NCBI GenBank assembly: GCA_964466745.1
Contig: CAYXOX010000070.1
Span: 1-14,401, forward strand
DNA: 14,401 bases
Direction of reading: 5' to 3'
DNA from: CAYXOX01 sp964466745
Lineage (GTDB): Bacteria; Pseudomonadota; Alphaproteobacteria; Rhodobacterales; Rhodobacteraceae
Both the position numbers and the translations under genes were made by a program. The notes under the pieces are model-generated. The model was not told the DNA's origin. It saw only the letters and a program-made list of their open reading frames with translations, and ran no database searches. Position 1 is the stretch's first letter. Each line of letters begins with the position of its first letter. Below, piece by piece: positions 7,851 to 14,401 of this stretch.

Positions 7851-7870
7851 CCGGCGATGCGAGGTGAGTG

Positions 7871-9196
7871 ATGTTCCAGGTTCTGCGCGACAGCGCCGCG
7901 CTTCTTCTGGGAATGTTCCTGCTGATGCTCGGCAACGGGCTGCAGGGCACGCTGCTCGGTGTGCGCGGCGGGCTCGAGGGGTTTTCCACCTTCGAGATGT
8001 CGCTGGTGATGTCGGCCTATTTCGTGGGCTTCCTTGGCGGCTCGCGCCTTGCGCCGGGCCTCATTCGCCGGGTCGGGCACGTGCGCGTCTTCGCGGCGCT
8101 GGGCTCGCTGATCTCGGCGATCCTGATCCTGTTTCCGACGGTGGTGGAGCCCTGGGCCTGGATCGCGCTGCGCGTGCTCATCGGCTTCTGCTTCTCGGGC
8201 GTCTACGTCACCGCCGAGAGCTGGCTCAACAATGCCGCCTCGAACGAGAACCGCGGCAAGTCGCTCTCGCTTTACATGATCGTCCAGATGGCGGGGATCG
8301 TGACCGCCCAGGGCGTGCTCGCGCTGGGCGATCCCTCGGGCTTCGTCATCTTCATCATCCCGTCCGTGCTCGTCTCGCTCGCCTTCGCGCCGATCCTGCT
8401 CAGCGTGTCGCCCACCCCCGCCTTCGAGACGACGAAACCGCTTTCCCTCCGCCAGCTCTACGCGATATCGCCCCTGGCCTGCGTCGGCATGTTCCTCACC
8501 GGCGGGGTCTACTCGGCCCAGTTCGGGATGGCGGCCGTCTACGGCGGGCTCGCGGGGCTGGATCTCGCCGAGATCTCCGCCTTCGTGGCGAGCTTCTACC
8601 TCGGCGCGCTGGTGCTGCAGTACCCGGTCGGCTGGATCTCCGACCGGGTGGACCGGCGCCAGCTCATCCTCGGCCTCGCCGTCGCGGGCGGGCTCTTCGC
8701 GGTGGCGGCCTCCTTCGTGCCGGGTTTCCTGCTCCTGCTCGTCGCGGGCTTCGCGGTGGGCGGCATGTCGAACCCGCTCTACGCGCTGATGATCGCCTAC
8801 GCCAACGACTATCTCGAGCGCGAGGACATGGCCGCAGCCTCGGGCGGGCTGCTCTTCATCAACGGCGTGGGGGCCATCCTCGGCCCGCTGCTCATCGGCT
8901 GGTCCATGGCGGTGTTCGGGCCGGTCGGCTTCTTCTTCTACGTCGCGGCCCTGATGTTCGGGCTCGGCGCCTACGCGGGATGGCGCATGACCCGCCGGCC
9001 CGCGCGGCCCGGAAGCGAAGAGACGGTGAGCTACGCGCCGGTGATGCCCACCTCGGGGCCGGTCGCGCTGGAGGTGGCCACGGAGATGTACATCGAGGCC
9101 GAAACGGAGCAGGCCGAGGCCGCCGAGGCCGCCGTCGAGGCGCAGGCCGGCACCGAAGATGCCGCCGCGGGGGGCTCGCGCGGGCCGTCGGGCTGA
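7871..9196 (+). CDS. Major facilitator superfamily transporter, 12 TM, YcaD-like
   Basis: This is an inner-membrane secondary transporter of 441 aa; its substrate cannot be told from the sequence. The ATG at 7871 follows GAGGTG (7861-7866). An in-frame GTG at 7868 is too close to that site to be likely. Twelve hydrophobic segments fall in two halves, with a hydrophilic connection near residue 185-200 (SPTPAFETTKPLSLRQ). The first half has RLAPGLIRRVGHVRV between helices 2 and 3 and RVLIGFCFSGVYVTAESWLNN at helices 4-5. The second half has the equivalent WISDRVDRRQLI. This resembles the YcaD-type group, which is itself poorly characterised. Residues beyond about 385 form a cytoplasmic tail rich in Glu and Ala (EAETEQAEAAEAAVEAQAG). 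The gene lies between queA (218 nt away) and a DUF924 gene (79 nt away). Confidence 0.9.
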   Translation: MFQVLRDSAALLLGMFLLMLGNGLQGTLLGVRGGLEGFSTFEMSLVMSAYFVGFLGGSRLAPGLIRRVGHVRVFAALGSLISAILILFPTVVEPWAWIALRVLIGFCFSGVYVTAESWLNNAASNENRGKSLSLYMIVQMAGIVTAQGVLALGDPSGFVIFIIPSVLVSLAFAPILLSVSPTPAFETTKPLSLRQLYAISPLACVGMFLTGGVYSAQFGMAAVYGGLAGLDLAEISAFVASFYLGALVLQYPVGWISDRVDRRQLILGLAVAGGLFAVAASFVPGFLLLLVAGFAVGGMSNPLYALMIAYANDYLEREDMAAASGGLLFINGVGAILGPLLIGWSMAVFGPVGFFFYVAALMFGLGAYAGWRMTRRPARPGSEETVSYAPVMPTSGPVALEVATEMYIEAETEQAEAAEAAVEAQAGTEDAAAGGSRGPSG

Positions 9197-9231
9197 AACG
9201 CTTGCCTCCCGCCCCCCGATCTGCAACGATT

Positions 9232-9248
9232 CTTCCCTGCGGGGGAAG
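9232..9248 (+). terminator. Weak stem-loop between the MFS and DUF924 genes
   Basis: CTTCCC (9232-9237) pairs with GGGAAG (9243-9248) across 5 nt. There is no T-tract. It lies 36 nt after the MFS stop and 28 nt before the DUF924 start, and may partly separate the two genes. Confidence 0.2.
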
Positions 9249-9275
9249 GTGTTGTGACGTGCAGGAGGTGGCGGG

Positions 9276-9851
9276 ATGACCAGCCCCGACGAAGTGCTTG
9301 CGTTCTGGCTCGACGAGGTGGGGCCCAAGGGATGGTACGGCGGCGGCGAGGCGCTCGACGCCGAGGTCAGGCGGCGCTTCGGAGACCTCTGGCAGGCGGC
9401 CACCGAGGGCGCCTGCGCGCTCTGGCTCACTTATCCCACCGGCACGCTGGCCTATATCGTCGTCACCGACCAGTTCCCGAGGAACATGTTCCGCGACGAC
9501 GCCCGCGCCTTCTCCACCGACACCATCGCCCGCGCGGCCGCCAAGGTCGCGGTGGACCGCGGCTGGGACCTGCGGATCGACGAGCCTGCCCGGCAGTTCT
9601 TCTACATGCCGATGATGCATTCCGAGAACCTCTCCGACCAGGATCGCTGCGTGCGCCTCATGCTGGCGCGCATGCCGCGCACCGGGGCGGACAACCTGCT
9701 CCACGCCAAGGCGCACCGGGAAGTCATCCGGCGCTTCGGGCGCTTTCCCACGCGCAACGCCGCGCTCGGCCGCACCAGCAACGCCGGCGAACAGGCCTAT
9801 CTCGACGACGGCGGTTACCTCGCCGTCGTGCGCGCCCTCGAGGCGGCCTGA
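9276..9851 (+). CDS. DUF924 family protein
   Basis: This encodes a 191-aa DUF924 protein, a small helical cytoplasmic family of unknown function with a TPR-like fold. AGGAGG at 9263-9268, 7 nt before the ATG, gives a strong start. Family landmarks are visible: VLAFWLDEVGPKGWYGG near the N-terminus (about 7-23), VTDQFPRNMFR (about 64-74), FFYMPMMHSENLSDQDRCV (about 108-126), and the C-terminal half with HREVIRRFGRFPTRNAALGR. Length is normal for the family and nothing looks broken. It sits 79 nt after the MFS gene on the same strand and may share its transcript. No function is inferred from the neighbours. Confidence 0.93.
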   Translation: MTSPDEVLAFWLDEVGPKGWYGGGEALDAEVRRRFGDLWQAATEGACALWLTYPTGTLAYIVVTDQFPRNMFRDDARAFSTDTIARAAAKVAVDRGWDLRIDEPARQFFYMPMMHSENLSDQDRCVRLMLARMPRTGADNLLHAKAHREVIRRFGRFPTRNAALGRTSNAGEQAYLDDGGYLAVVRALEAA

Positions 9852-9903
9852 GCCCGCGCCGCGCCCCTCGCCGGTCCGCAGCCTCCCGCCCGCCGCCGCC
9901 GGG

Positions 9904-9951
9904 ATGAGCGCCGAAGCCTGGCAAGAGCGGGTGCTGGCCGCCCTGACCAAG
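9904..9951 (+). CDS. Possible start of an unknown gene cut by the assembly gap
   Basis: Sixteen codons from an ATG (MSAEAWQERVLAALTK) run directly into the N block. Third positions are mostly G or C, as in neighbouring genes, and the peptide could be an amphipathic N-terminal helix. No Shine-Dalgarno sequence is visible before the ATG. It may be the 5' end of a short gene lost in the gap, or chance. Confidence 0.2.
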
Positions 9952-9961
9952 NNNNNNNNNN
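9952..9961. other. Assembly gap (10 N) in the DUF924-lpd space
   Basis: Ten consecutive N bases mark a scaffold join, probably of unknown true length. The 330-nt stretch 9852-10181 has no confident gene. Besides the gap it holds a possible cut-off gene start at 9904, a 45-bp double-hairpin repeat at 9995-10039 and the lpd ribosome site. The bases just right of the gap (TGAGCGCC) repeat those at 9905-9912, which may point to a misjoined or collapsed region. Confidence 0.95.
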
Positions 9962-9994
9962 TGAGCGCCCGCCGCCCGCCCGGTCCGCCCGCGG

Positions 9995-10039
9995 CCACTT
10001 TGGCCCCGAAATACCTCGGGGTCCGGGGCAGCGCCCCGG
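9995..10039 (+). repeat. Dispersed 45-bp double-hairpin repeat, copy 1
   Basis: This element contains two consecutive hairpins. The first is CCCCGAAATACCTCGGGG (6-bp stem, 6-nt loop). The second is CCGGGGCAGCGCCCCGG (7-bp stem, 3-nt loop). A short CCACTTTGG leader precedes them. It is identical over all 45 bp to the reverse complement of copy 3 (14187-14231). It lies 143 nt after the DUF924 stop and 34 nt right of the assembly gap. Confidence 0.93.
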
Positions 10040-10167
10040 GACGCGCGACGGCGGAGGTGGGCCTCTGGGTCTGTCGGCCCGCGGCGCTTGGGCGCGGCCG
10101 GCGGCGCTGCGGCAGGCCGTGCGTTGAAGCGGCCGCCGCGATCGTCTACCCCTGAACGAGCCGTCTG

Positions 10168-10181
10168 CGAGGAGGATCCCC
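10168..10181 (+). promoter_or_regulatory. Strong ribosome binding site for lpd
   Basis: GAGGAGG at 10169-10174 lies 7 nt before the ATG at 10182. It is one of the strongest Shine-Dalgarno sequences in the window and fixes the lpd start. Confidence 0.85.
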
Positions 10182-11579
10182 ATGGCCGCGAGAACCTACG
10201 ACATGATCGTGATCGGAGCCGGGCCGGGGGGCTATGTCGCGGCCATCCGCGGCGCGCAACTCGGGCTGAGCGTGGCCATCGTGGAGCGCGAGCACATGGG
10301 CGGGATCTGCCTCAACTGGGGCTGCATTCCCACCAAGGCCATGCTGCGCTCCTCCGAGCTGTTCCACCTGATGCACCGCGCAGGGGAGTTCGGCCTCAGC
10401 GCCGAGAAGATCGGCTACGATCTCGACGCGGTGGTGAAACGCTCGCGGGGCGTCGCCAAGCAGCTCAATTCCGGCGTTGGCCACCTGCTCAGGAAGAACA
10501 AGGTCACCGCGATCATGGGAGAGGCCAGCCTGCCAGCCCCCGGCAAGGTCTCCGTGCGGACCGAAGCGGGAAGCGAGGAGCTTTCCGCGCGTCACATCGT
10601 GCTCGCCACCGGCGCCCGTGCGCGCGAGCTGCCCGGGCTCGAGGCCGACGGGGATCTGGTCTGGACCTACCGGCACGCCCTCGTGCCGCCGCGCATGCCG
10701 CGAAAGCTCCTCGTCATCGGCTCGGGCGCGATCGGCATCGAGTTCGCCAGCTTCTACAACACCCTCGGCGCCGAGACGACGGTGGTCGAGGTCATGGACC
10801 GCATCCTGCCGGTGGAGGATGCCGAGATCAGCGCCTTCGCGAAGAAGCAGTTCGAGAAGCAGGGCATGACCATCCGCGAAAAGGCGATGGTCAGGAAACT
10901 TGATCGCGGCAAGGGCACCGTCACCGCGCATATCGAGGCGGGCGGCGAGACCGAGGCGCAGGAGTTCGATACCGTGATCTCCGCGGTGGGGATCGTCGGC
11001 AACACCGAGGGCCTCGGTCTCGAGGCGCTCGGCGTGCGGGTCGAGAAAACCCATGTCGTCACCGATGCCTGCTGCCGGACCGGCGTCGAGGGGATCTACG
11101 CGATCGGCGATCTCGCCGGGGCGCCCTGGCTGGCCCACAAGGCGAGCCACGAGGGTGTGATGGTGGCCGAGCTGATCGCGGGGGTGAACGACGTGCACCC
11201 GGTGCGGCCGGAGGCCATCGCGGGATGCACCTACTGCCAGCCCCAGATCGCCAGCGTGGGCTACACCGAGGCGCGGGCGAAGGAGCTGGGCCACGAGGTG
11301 AAGGTGGGCCGCTTCCCCTTCATCGGCAACGGCAAGGCCATTGCGCTCGGCGAGCCCGAAGGGATGGTCAAGACCGTTTTCGATGCCAGGACGGGCGAGC
11401 TTCTCGGCGCCCACATGGTCGGTGCCGAGGTCACCGAGCTGATCCAGGGCTACGTGGTGGGCCGCACGCTGGAGACGACCGAGGAAGATCTCATCAACAC
11501 CGTCTTCCCGCACCCCACGCTCAGCGAGATGATGCACGAGAGCGTTCTCGATGCCTACGGCCGCGCCATCCATTTCTGA
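10182..11579 (+). CDS. lpdA: Dihydrolipoamide dehydrogenase (E3)
   Basis: This is the flavoprotein that reoxidises the dihydrolipoyl groups of the pyruvate and 2-oxoglutarate dehydrogenase complexes, passing electrons to NAD+. It has 465 aa, the normal length. The FAD-binding motif is GAGPGG (12-17). The redox-active disulfide is C43/C48 in GGICLNWGCIPTK. The NAD-binding motif is GSGAIG (180-185). The second FAD segment is YAIGDLAGAPWLAHKA (about 306-321). The interface-domain catalytic pair is H444 and E449 in HPTLSEMMHE. All key residues are present. In related bacteria this version usually accompanies pdhA, pdhB and aceF; none of those lies inside this window, so which complex it serves is inferred. 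It is preceded by the gap-containing space and faces the VWA gene convergently. Confidence 0.97.
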   Translation: MAARTYDMIVIGAGPGGYVAAIRGAQLGLSVAIVEREHMGGICLNWGCIPTKAMLRSSELFHLMHRAGEFGLSAEKIGYDLDAVVKRSRGVAKQLNSGVGHLLRKNKVTAIMGEASLPAPGKVSVRTEAGSEELSARHIVLATGARARELPGLEADGDLVWTYRHALVPPRMPRKLLVIGSGAIGIEFASFYNTLGAETTVVEVMDRILPVEDAEISAFAKKQFEKQGMTIREKAMVRKLDRGKGTVTAHIEAGGETEAQEFDTVISAVGIVGNTEGLGLEALGVRVEKTHVVTDACCRTGVEGIYAIGDLAGAPWLAHKASHEGVMVAELIAGVNDVHPVRPEAIAGCTYCQPQIASVGYTEARAKELGHEVKVGRFPFIGNGKAIALGEPEGMVKTVFDARTGELLGAHMVGAEVTELIQGYVVGRTLETTEEDLINTVFPHPTLSEMMHESVLDAYGRAIHF

Positions 11580-11781
11580 AACCGCCCCCGGCGCCCGGCG
11601 AAGCCGCGGCGCACCGGCCCGCGTCCGAACCGCGCCGCTGGCGCGGCCGGCAGGTCGTTGCGGTGCATGGCGGGGTCCCGGCGGCGGGGCCGGGCCCGGG
11701 GCGGCCCGGGCGCCGGCGAGCGATCCGCCCGGCCGCGCCGGCTCCGCCGCCGCCCGGCCCGCTCAGGGGTGCGCGCCCGCC

Positions 11782-11826
11782 CCACTTTGGCCCGAAAATA
11801 CCTCGGGGTCCGGGGCAGAGCCCCGG
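11782..11826 (+). repeat. Dispersed 45-bp double-hairpin repeat, copy 2
   Basis: This copy differs from copies 1 and 3 at three of 45 positions. Two changes shorten the first stem from CCCCGA to CCCGA. The third lies in the 3-nt loop of the second hairpin (AGA instead of AGC), so both hairpins survive. It sits between the convergent lpd and VWA genes, 202 nt after the lpd stop and 28 nt from the VWA stop. It could end transcription from either side, though no T-tract follows. The rest of 11580-11854 is very GC-rich and shows no gene. Confidence 0.93.
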
Positions 11827-11854
11827 CCGCCCGCCGGTCCCTGCGCGGCGCGGG

Positions 11855-14053
11855 TCACTCCACCGCGAGGGGAAGCCGCGCGATGATGCGGTCGCCCTGG
11901 CCCAGCTGGTAGCGCAGCTCGTAATCGCCCGGGGCCTGCGGCAGCTCGAGCACCATCGGGCTGTCCTCGCGGGTGTAGCGGTAGCTGATGTAGTCGTCCT
12001 GCCCGACGCGGCCGATGGAGATGTAGTCGTCCCTGTAGTCGGGTCCCTCCCAGGACACGGCGATGGGCGCACCGGCCCGGGCGTCGCCCTCGACCGCGAG
12101 CGTCGCGGTGACGGGGACAGCCTCGATGATCCGCCGGGCCAGGATGCTCTCGCCGTCGCTCGCCGCGATGTAGCGCAGCTCGTAGGTTCCGGGCTCCGCG
12201 GGGAGGCGCAGGATCAGCGGCGAGCCCTCGCGGGTGTAGGTGAAGCCCTCGTAGCGGGGATCGTCCGGGCGGGCGACCGAGATGTAGTCCCGGTCGTAGC
12301 CGGGGCCGTCCCAGTGCACCACCACCGGCGCGCCGGCGCGGGCGCTGTCGACGGCCTCCAGCGTCGCTCCCACCGCATCCACCCTCAGCGCCACCCGGGC
12401 CAGCACGGTGCTGTCCTGGGCCATCACGTAGCGCAGCTCGTAGTCGCCGGGTTCGAGCGGCACGGTCACCTCGAGCGGCGCGCCCTCGCGGGTGTAGGTG
12501 TAGGTCTCGTAGCGGGGGTCGTCGGGGCGGGAGATGGCGATGTAGTCGTTGCGGTAATCGGGGCCGATCCAGCCCACCGTGAGCTCGGAGCCGGCCACCG
12601 CCGCCGCGGGGGCATCGAGGCTCGCCTCGACCGGCGTCACCTCGATCGGCCGGACGGCGATCGGGGTGCTGCCCTGCGCGAGCACGTAGCGCAGCACGTA
12701 GCGCCCGGGCTCGGGCGGCATCACCACCTCCACCGGCGGGCCGTTCCGGGTGTAGCCGTAGTTGATGTAGCGCTCGCCCTCGCGTGCGACGTCGATGTAG
12801 TCGTTCCGGTAGCCGGGGCCGTCGTGACCCACCGCGATCGTCGCGCCGAGGGGCGCGCTGTCGGGAGCGTCGAGGGTCACGGTGAGCGGGGTCACCTCGA
12901 TGGGCCGGGTGGCAAGAACCTGCCGCCCGTCGGCGCGGATGTAGCGCAGCTCGTAGCTGCCCGGCTCCACGGGCATTTCCACCCGCGCGGGCGAGCCCTT
13001 CCGCGTGTAGCCGTAGTTCTCGTATCCGGTCTCGCCCGGAACGGCGACCGAGACGTAGTCGTTGCGTTCGTCGGGCCCGGTCCAGGCCACGTCCACGGTG
13101 GCGCCGATGGGGGCGCTGCCCGGCGCCTCGAGCGTCGCGGCGGGCAGCGCGACGGGGAACACCACGGTGACCGTCGCGGGCCCGGCGACGCCGAATTCGG
13201 CGCCGGCAACCGCCTCGTCGGACGGGCGCAGCGCTTCCACGCGGTAGCCGGCGCCGGGCGCGAGCGCGGCGGTCGCGGTGGCCCCCTGCAGGATGTCCGT
13301 CGCGGCGGCACCGTCGCGGAACACCTCCCAGACCAGCGGCTCGTCCAGAACGGCCCCGTCCTCGCTGCCTTCCACGGCCCGGAAGGTGACCTCGGCGGGC
13401 GCGGGCTCGGCGACGACCGCGAGCGCCTCGGTGAGTTCCGCGGCGTTGGCGGCGGTGCGGAAGGTGCCGCCGGTGTTTTCCGCAAGGCACTGCAGCTGCG
13501 CGCGGGCCTCCACGTCGTCCACGTCGAAGCCGATGACATGGGCGGTGAAATCGATCCCGGCCGCTTCCAGCTCGGCGCCCACGGCGCAGGGGTCGAGGTC
13601 GCAGGTCTCGATCCCGTCGGAGATCAGGATGACGGTCGCGGCCTCCTCGGTGTAGCGCAGCGCCTCTGCGGCGGCGATCACCGCCGCCGAGAGGGGCGTG
13701 CTGCCCCGCGGGTTGATGGCGGCCACGGCCTCGGCGATCGCATCGCGGCTGCCCGCGCCGGGGGCGACCAGGGTCTCGATATCGCCGCAGTCCCCGCGGG
13801 TGCGGTGCCCGTAGGCGGTGAGCCCGAGAACCTGTTCTTCGGGAAGGCCCGAAAGCAATCCGCCGAGCACCTCGCGGGCGATCGAGATCTTCGGTGTGCC
13901 GTCGATCTGCCCCCACATCGACCCGGACGCGTCGAGCACGAGAATCGCGTTGCCGCGCTCCTGTGCGAAGGCTGCCGGGGCGCCGAGCCCCGAGGCGAGG
14001 GCACCGGCGGCGAGCAGCGCGGCCGCGGCGGCGAGACGGGGAAGGGGGCGCAT
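11855..14053 (-). CDS. Exported von Willebrand factor A protein with five C-terminal repeats
   Basis: This predicted secreted or periplasmic protein has 732 aa; its function is unknown. The ATG at 14053 has AAGGAG 6 nt upstream (14065-14060) and begins a signal peptide (MRPLPRLAAAAALLAAGAL) with likely cleavage after AFA at residue 30. An in-frame ATG at 14113 is less likely because it would bury the signal peptide. The VWA domain (about 34-215) has a complete MIDAS: D41xS43xS45, T119 and D146 in ISDGIE. Four cysteines (C89, C151, C156, C189) could form disulfides. A linker domain (about 220-303) follows. Then come five tandem β-rich repeats of 84-87 residues (306-732), each with WxGPxYRxDYI, YTRxGSP and EPGxYELRY cores. 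The VWA part resembles a group of alphaproteobacterial VWA proteins of undefined role. Binding of a ligand or cell-surface partner is a reasonable inference. Confidence 0.9.
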   Translation of the reverse strand: MRPLPRLAAAAALLAAGALASGLGAPAAFAQERGNAILVLDASGSMWGQIDGTPKISIAREVLGGLLSGLPEEQVLGLTAYGHRTRGDCGDIETLVAPGAGSRDAIAEAVAAINPRGSTPLSAAVIAAAEALRYTEEAATVILISDGIETCDLDPCAVGAELEAAGIDFTAHVIGFDVDDVEARAQLQCLAENTGGTFRTAANAAELTEALAVVAEPAPAEVTFRAVEGSEDGAVLDEPLVWEVFRDGAAATDILQGATATAALAPGAGYRVEALRPSDEAVAGAEFGVAGPATVTVVFPVALPAATLEAPGSAPIGATVDVAWTGPDERNDYVSVAVPGETGYENYGYTRKGSPARVEMPVEPGSYELRYIRADGRQVLATRPIEVTPLTVTLDAPDSAPLGATIAVGHDGPGYRNDYIDVAREGERYINYGYTRNGPPVEVVMPPEPGRYVLRYVLAQGSTPIAVRPIEVTPVEASLDAPAAAVAGSELTVGWIGPDYRNDYIAISRPDDPRYETYTYTREGAPLEVTVPLEPGDYELRYVMAQDSTVLARVALRVDAVGATLEAVDSARAGAPVVVHWDGPGYDRDYISVARPDDPRYEGFTYTREGSPLILRLPAEPGTYELRYIAASDGESILARRIIEAVPVTATLAVEGDARAGAPIAVSWEGPDYRDDYISIGRVGQDDYISYRYTREDSPMVLELPQAPGDYELRYQLGQGDRIIARLPLAVE
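11858..13138 (-). repeat. Five in-frame ~85-residue protein repeats in the VWA gene
   Basis: The repeat units on the minus strand are R1 13138-12884, R2 12883-12629, R3 12628-12371, R4 12370-12110 and R5 12109-11858. Shared positions are an opening TLxAP, then a GP-Y-R-DYI block, an aromatic YTYTREG block, EPG-YELRY, and a closing IEVTPV-type strand. R3 and R4 are the closest pair: both read RPDDPRYE, and their DNA is nearly the same there. That points to a later duplication. The pattern suggests a string of small β-sandwich domains. Confidence 0.9.
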
Positions 14054-14186
14054 GGGGAGCTCCTTGGCAGATCGGTCCGGCGGCAGCATAGCAGGCCGCG
14101 CCTTTCGGAACACCCGCCGCGGCCGCCCGGTGCGGGCTGGCCCCGGTGCGCGGGGTGCCCGGGGCGCAGGAGTAGGGGACCGAGGG

Positions 14187-14231
14187 CCGGGGCGCTGCCC
14201 CGGACCCCGAGGTATTTCGGGGCCAAAGTGG
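14187..14231 (-). repeat. Dispersed 45-bp double-hairpin repeat, copy 3
   Basis: Read on the minus strand, this is identical over 45 bp to copy 1. It lies 133 nt upstream of the VWA start, in the orientation of that gene. The 312-nt stretch 14054-14365 has no confident gene; apart from this element and the VWA ribosome site it shows only GC-rich sequence. Confidence 0.93.
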
Positions 14232-14365
14232 GCGGGGCCGGGCGCGGATGGCGCACCGCTTCGGTGAGGACGCGGGATGCCATCGGCGCCCTGTGCGGCG
14301 AAGGCGCGGGTTCGCGCGGGGGCGGCGCATGCGCTGCGGCGACGGGCGGGCGGGGAGGGATCGGG

Positions 14366-14401
14366 TCAGAAGCCACTTGCCTGTAACAAGTTTCCTTTTG
14401 G
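14366..14401 (-). CDS. Possible C-terminal end of a gene off the right edge
   Basis: On the minus strand the last 36 bases read PKGNLLQASGF and then TGA. The stretch is AT-richer than any other part of the window and uses TTG, TTA and AGT codons, which the neighbours avoid, so it may instead be promoter or foreign DNA. If it is real, repeat copy 3 would lie downstream of this gene in the same orientation. Eleven codons are too few to identify it. Confidence 0.2.
   Translation of the reverse strand, partial: PKGNLLQASGF

Noticed and set aside
7622..9430. A 602-codon open frame on the minus strand opposite the MFS gene
   Set aside because: Its composition (Arg/His/Glu-rich, no hydrophobic core) is that of an antisense shadow, while the plus strand encodes a clear 12-TM transporter there.
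9904..10155. An 83-codon gene reading through the N block
   Set aside because: The frame depends on the gap being exactly 10 nt, and after the gap it runs through the hairpin repeat. Only the 16 codons left of the gap are kept, at low confidence.
11580..11854. tRNA or other structured RNA gene in the lpd-VWA space
   Set aside because: Apart from the 45-bp element no cloverleaf or known RNA signature was seen.
14054..14113. A 20-residue N-terminal extension of the VWA protein from the ATG at 14113
   Set aside because: It would place a charged stretch before the signal peptide. The ATG at 14053 has a good Shine-Dalgarno sequence at the right distance.
11225..14386. A 1053-codon open frame on the plus strand across lpd and the VWA gene
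   Set aside because: It is antisense to the VWA gene and out of frame with lpd. The protein is His/Arg/Gly-rich with no recognisable domain, a typical product of very high GC content opposite a real gene.

Overview
The window looks like chromosomal DNA of a high-GC alphaproteobacterium, most likely of the Rhodobacterales (Roseobacter/Rhodobacter) type. The reasons are very strong G/C preference at third codon positions, the protein variants encoded (a bactofilin beginning MFSKSKINEPGPKA, a bitopic M23 peptidase, an AsmA-like protein ending in a VNPLSAFTPGMFREIF motif, an E3-type Lpd), and a dispersed GC-rich hairpin repeat in the intergenic spaces. This assignment comes from memory of these families, not from a search.

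Left part, minus strand (1-3127): a Bcp-type peroxiredoxin is followed by a ferritin-like DUF455 protein whose GTG start overlaps the peroxiredoxin stop by 4 nt. After a 154-nt gap come a membrane-anchored M23 endopeptidase and a bactofilin that overlap by 11 nt. The bactofilin runs off the left edge through an 18-bp tandem duplication and loses its expected sequence there. This part holds an oxidant-defence pair and a cell-shape/peptidoglycan pair.

Middle, plus strand (3227-9851): a 1107-aa AsmA/YhdP-like envelope protein diverges from the peroxiredoxin gene. It is followed by queA (TTG start), a 12-TM MFS transporter with an acidic tail, and a DUF924 protein. Between queA and the MFS gene are a stem-loop just after the queA stop and five perfect copies of an 8-bp tandem repeat ending in an inverted copy.

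Right part (9852-14401): a 330-nt stretch contains a 10-N assembly gap and the first copy of a 45-bp double-hairpin repeat. It is followed by a dihydrolipoamide dehydrogenase gene (plus strand) and, convergent to it, a 732-aa exported von Willebrand factor A protein with five tandem ~85-residue repeats. Second and third copies of the 45-bp element lie between lpd and the VWA gene and upstream of the VWA gene. The last ~30 bases are markedly AT-richer and may be the edge of another gene or a promoter.

Most of the window is ordinary housekeeping and envelope biology. The least explained items are the repeat-bearing VWA protein, the dispersed double-hairpin element, the 8-bp tandem array upstream of the MFS gene, and the unresolved gap.
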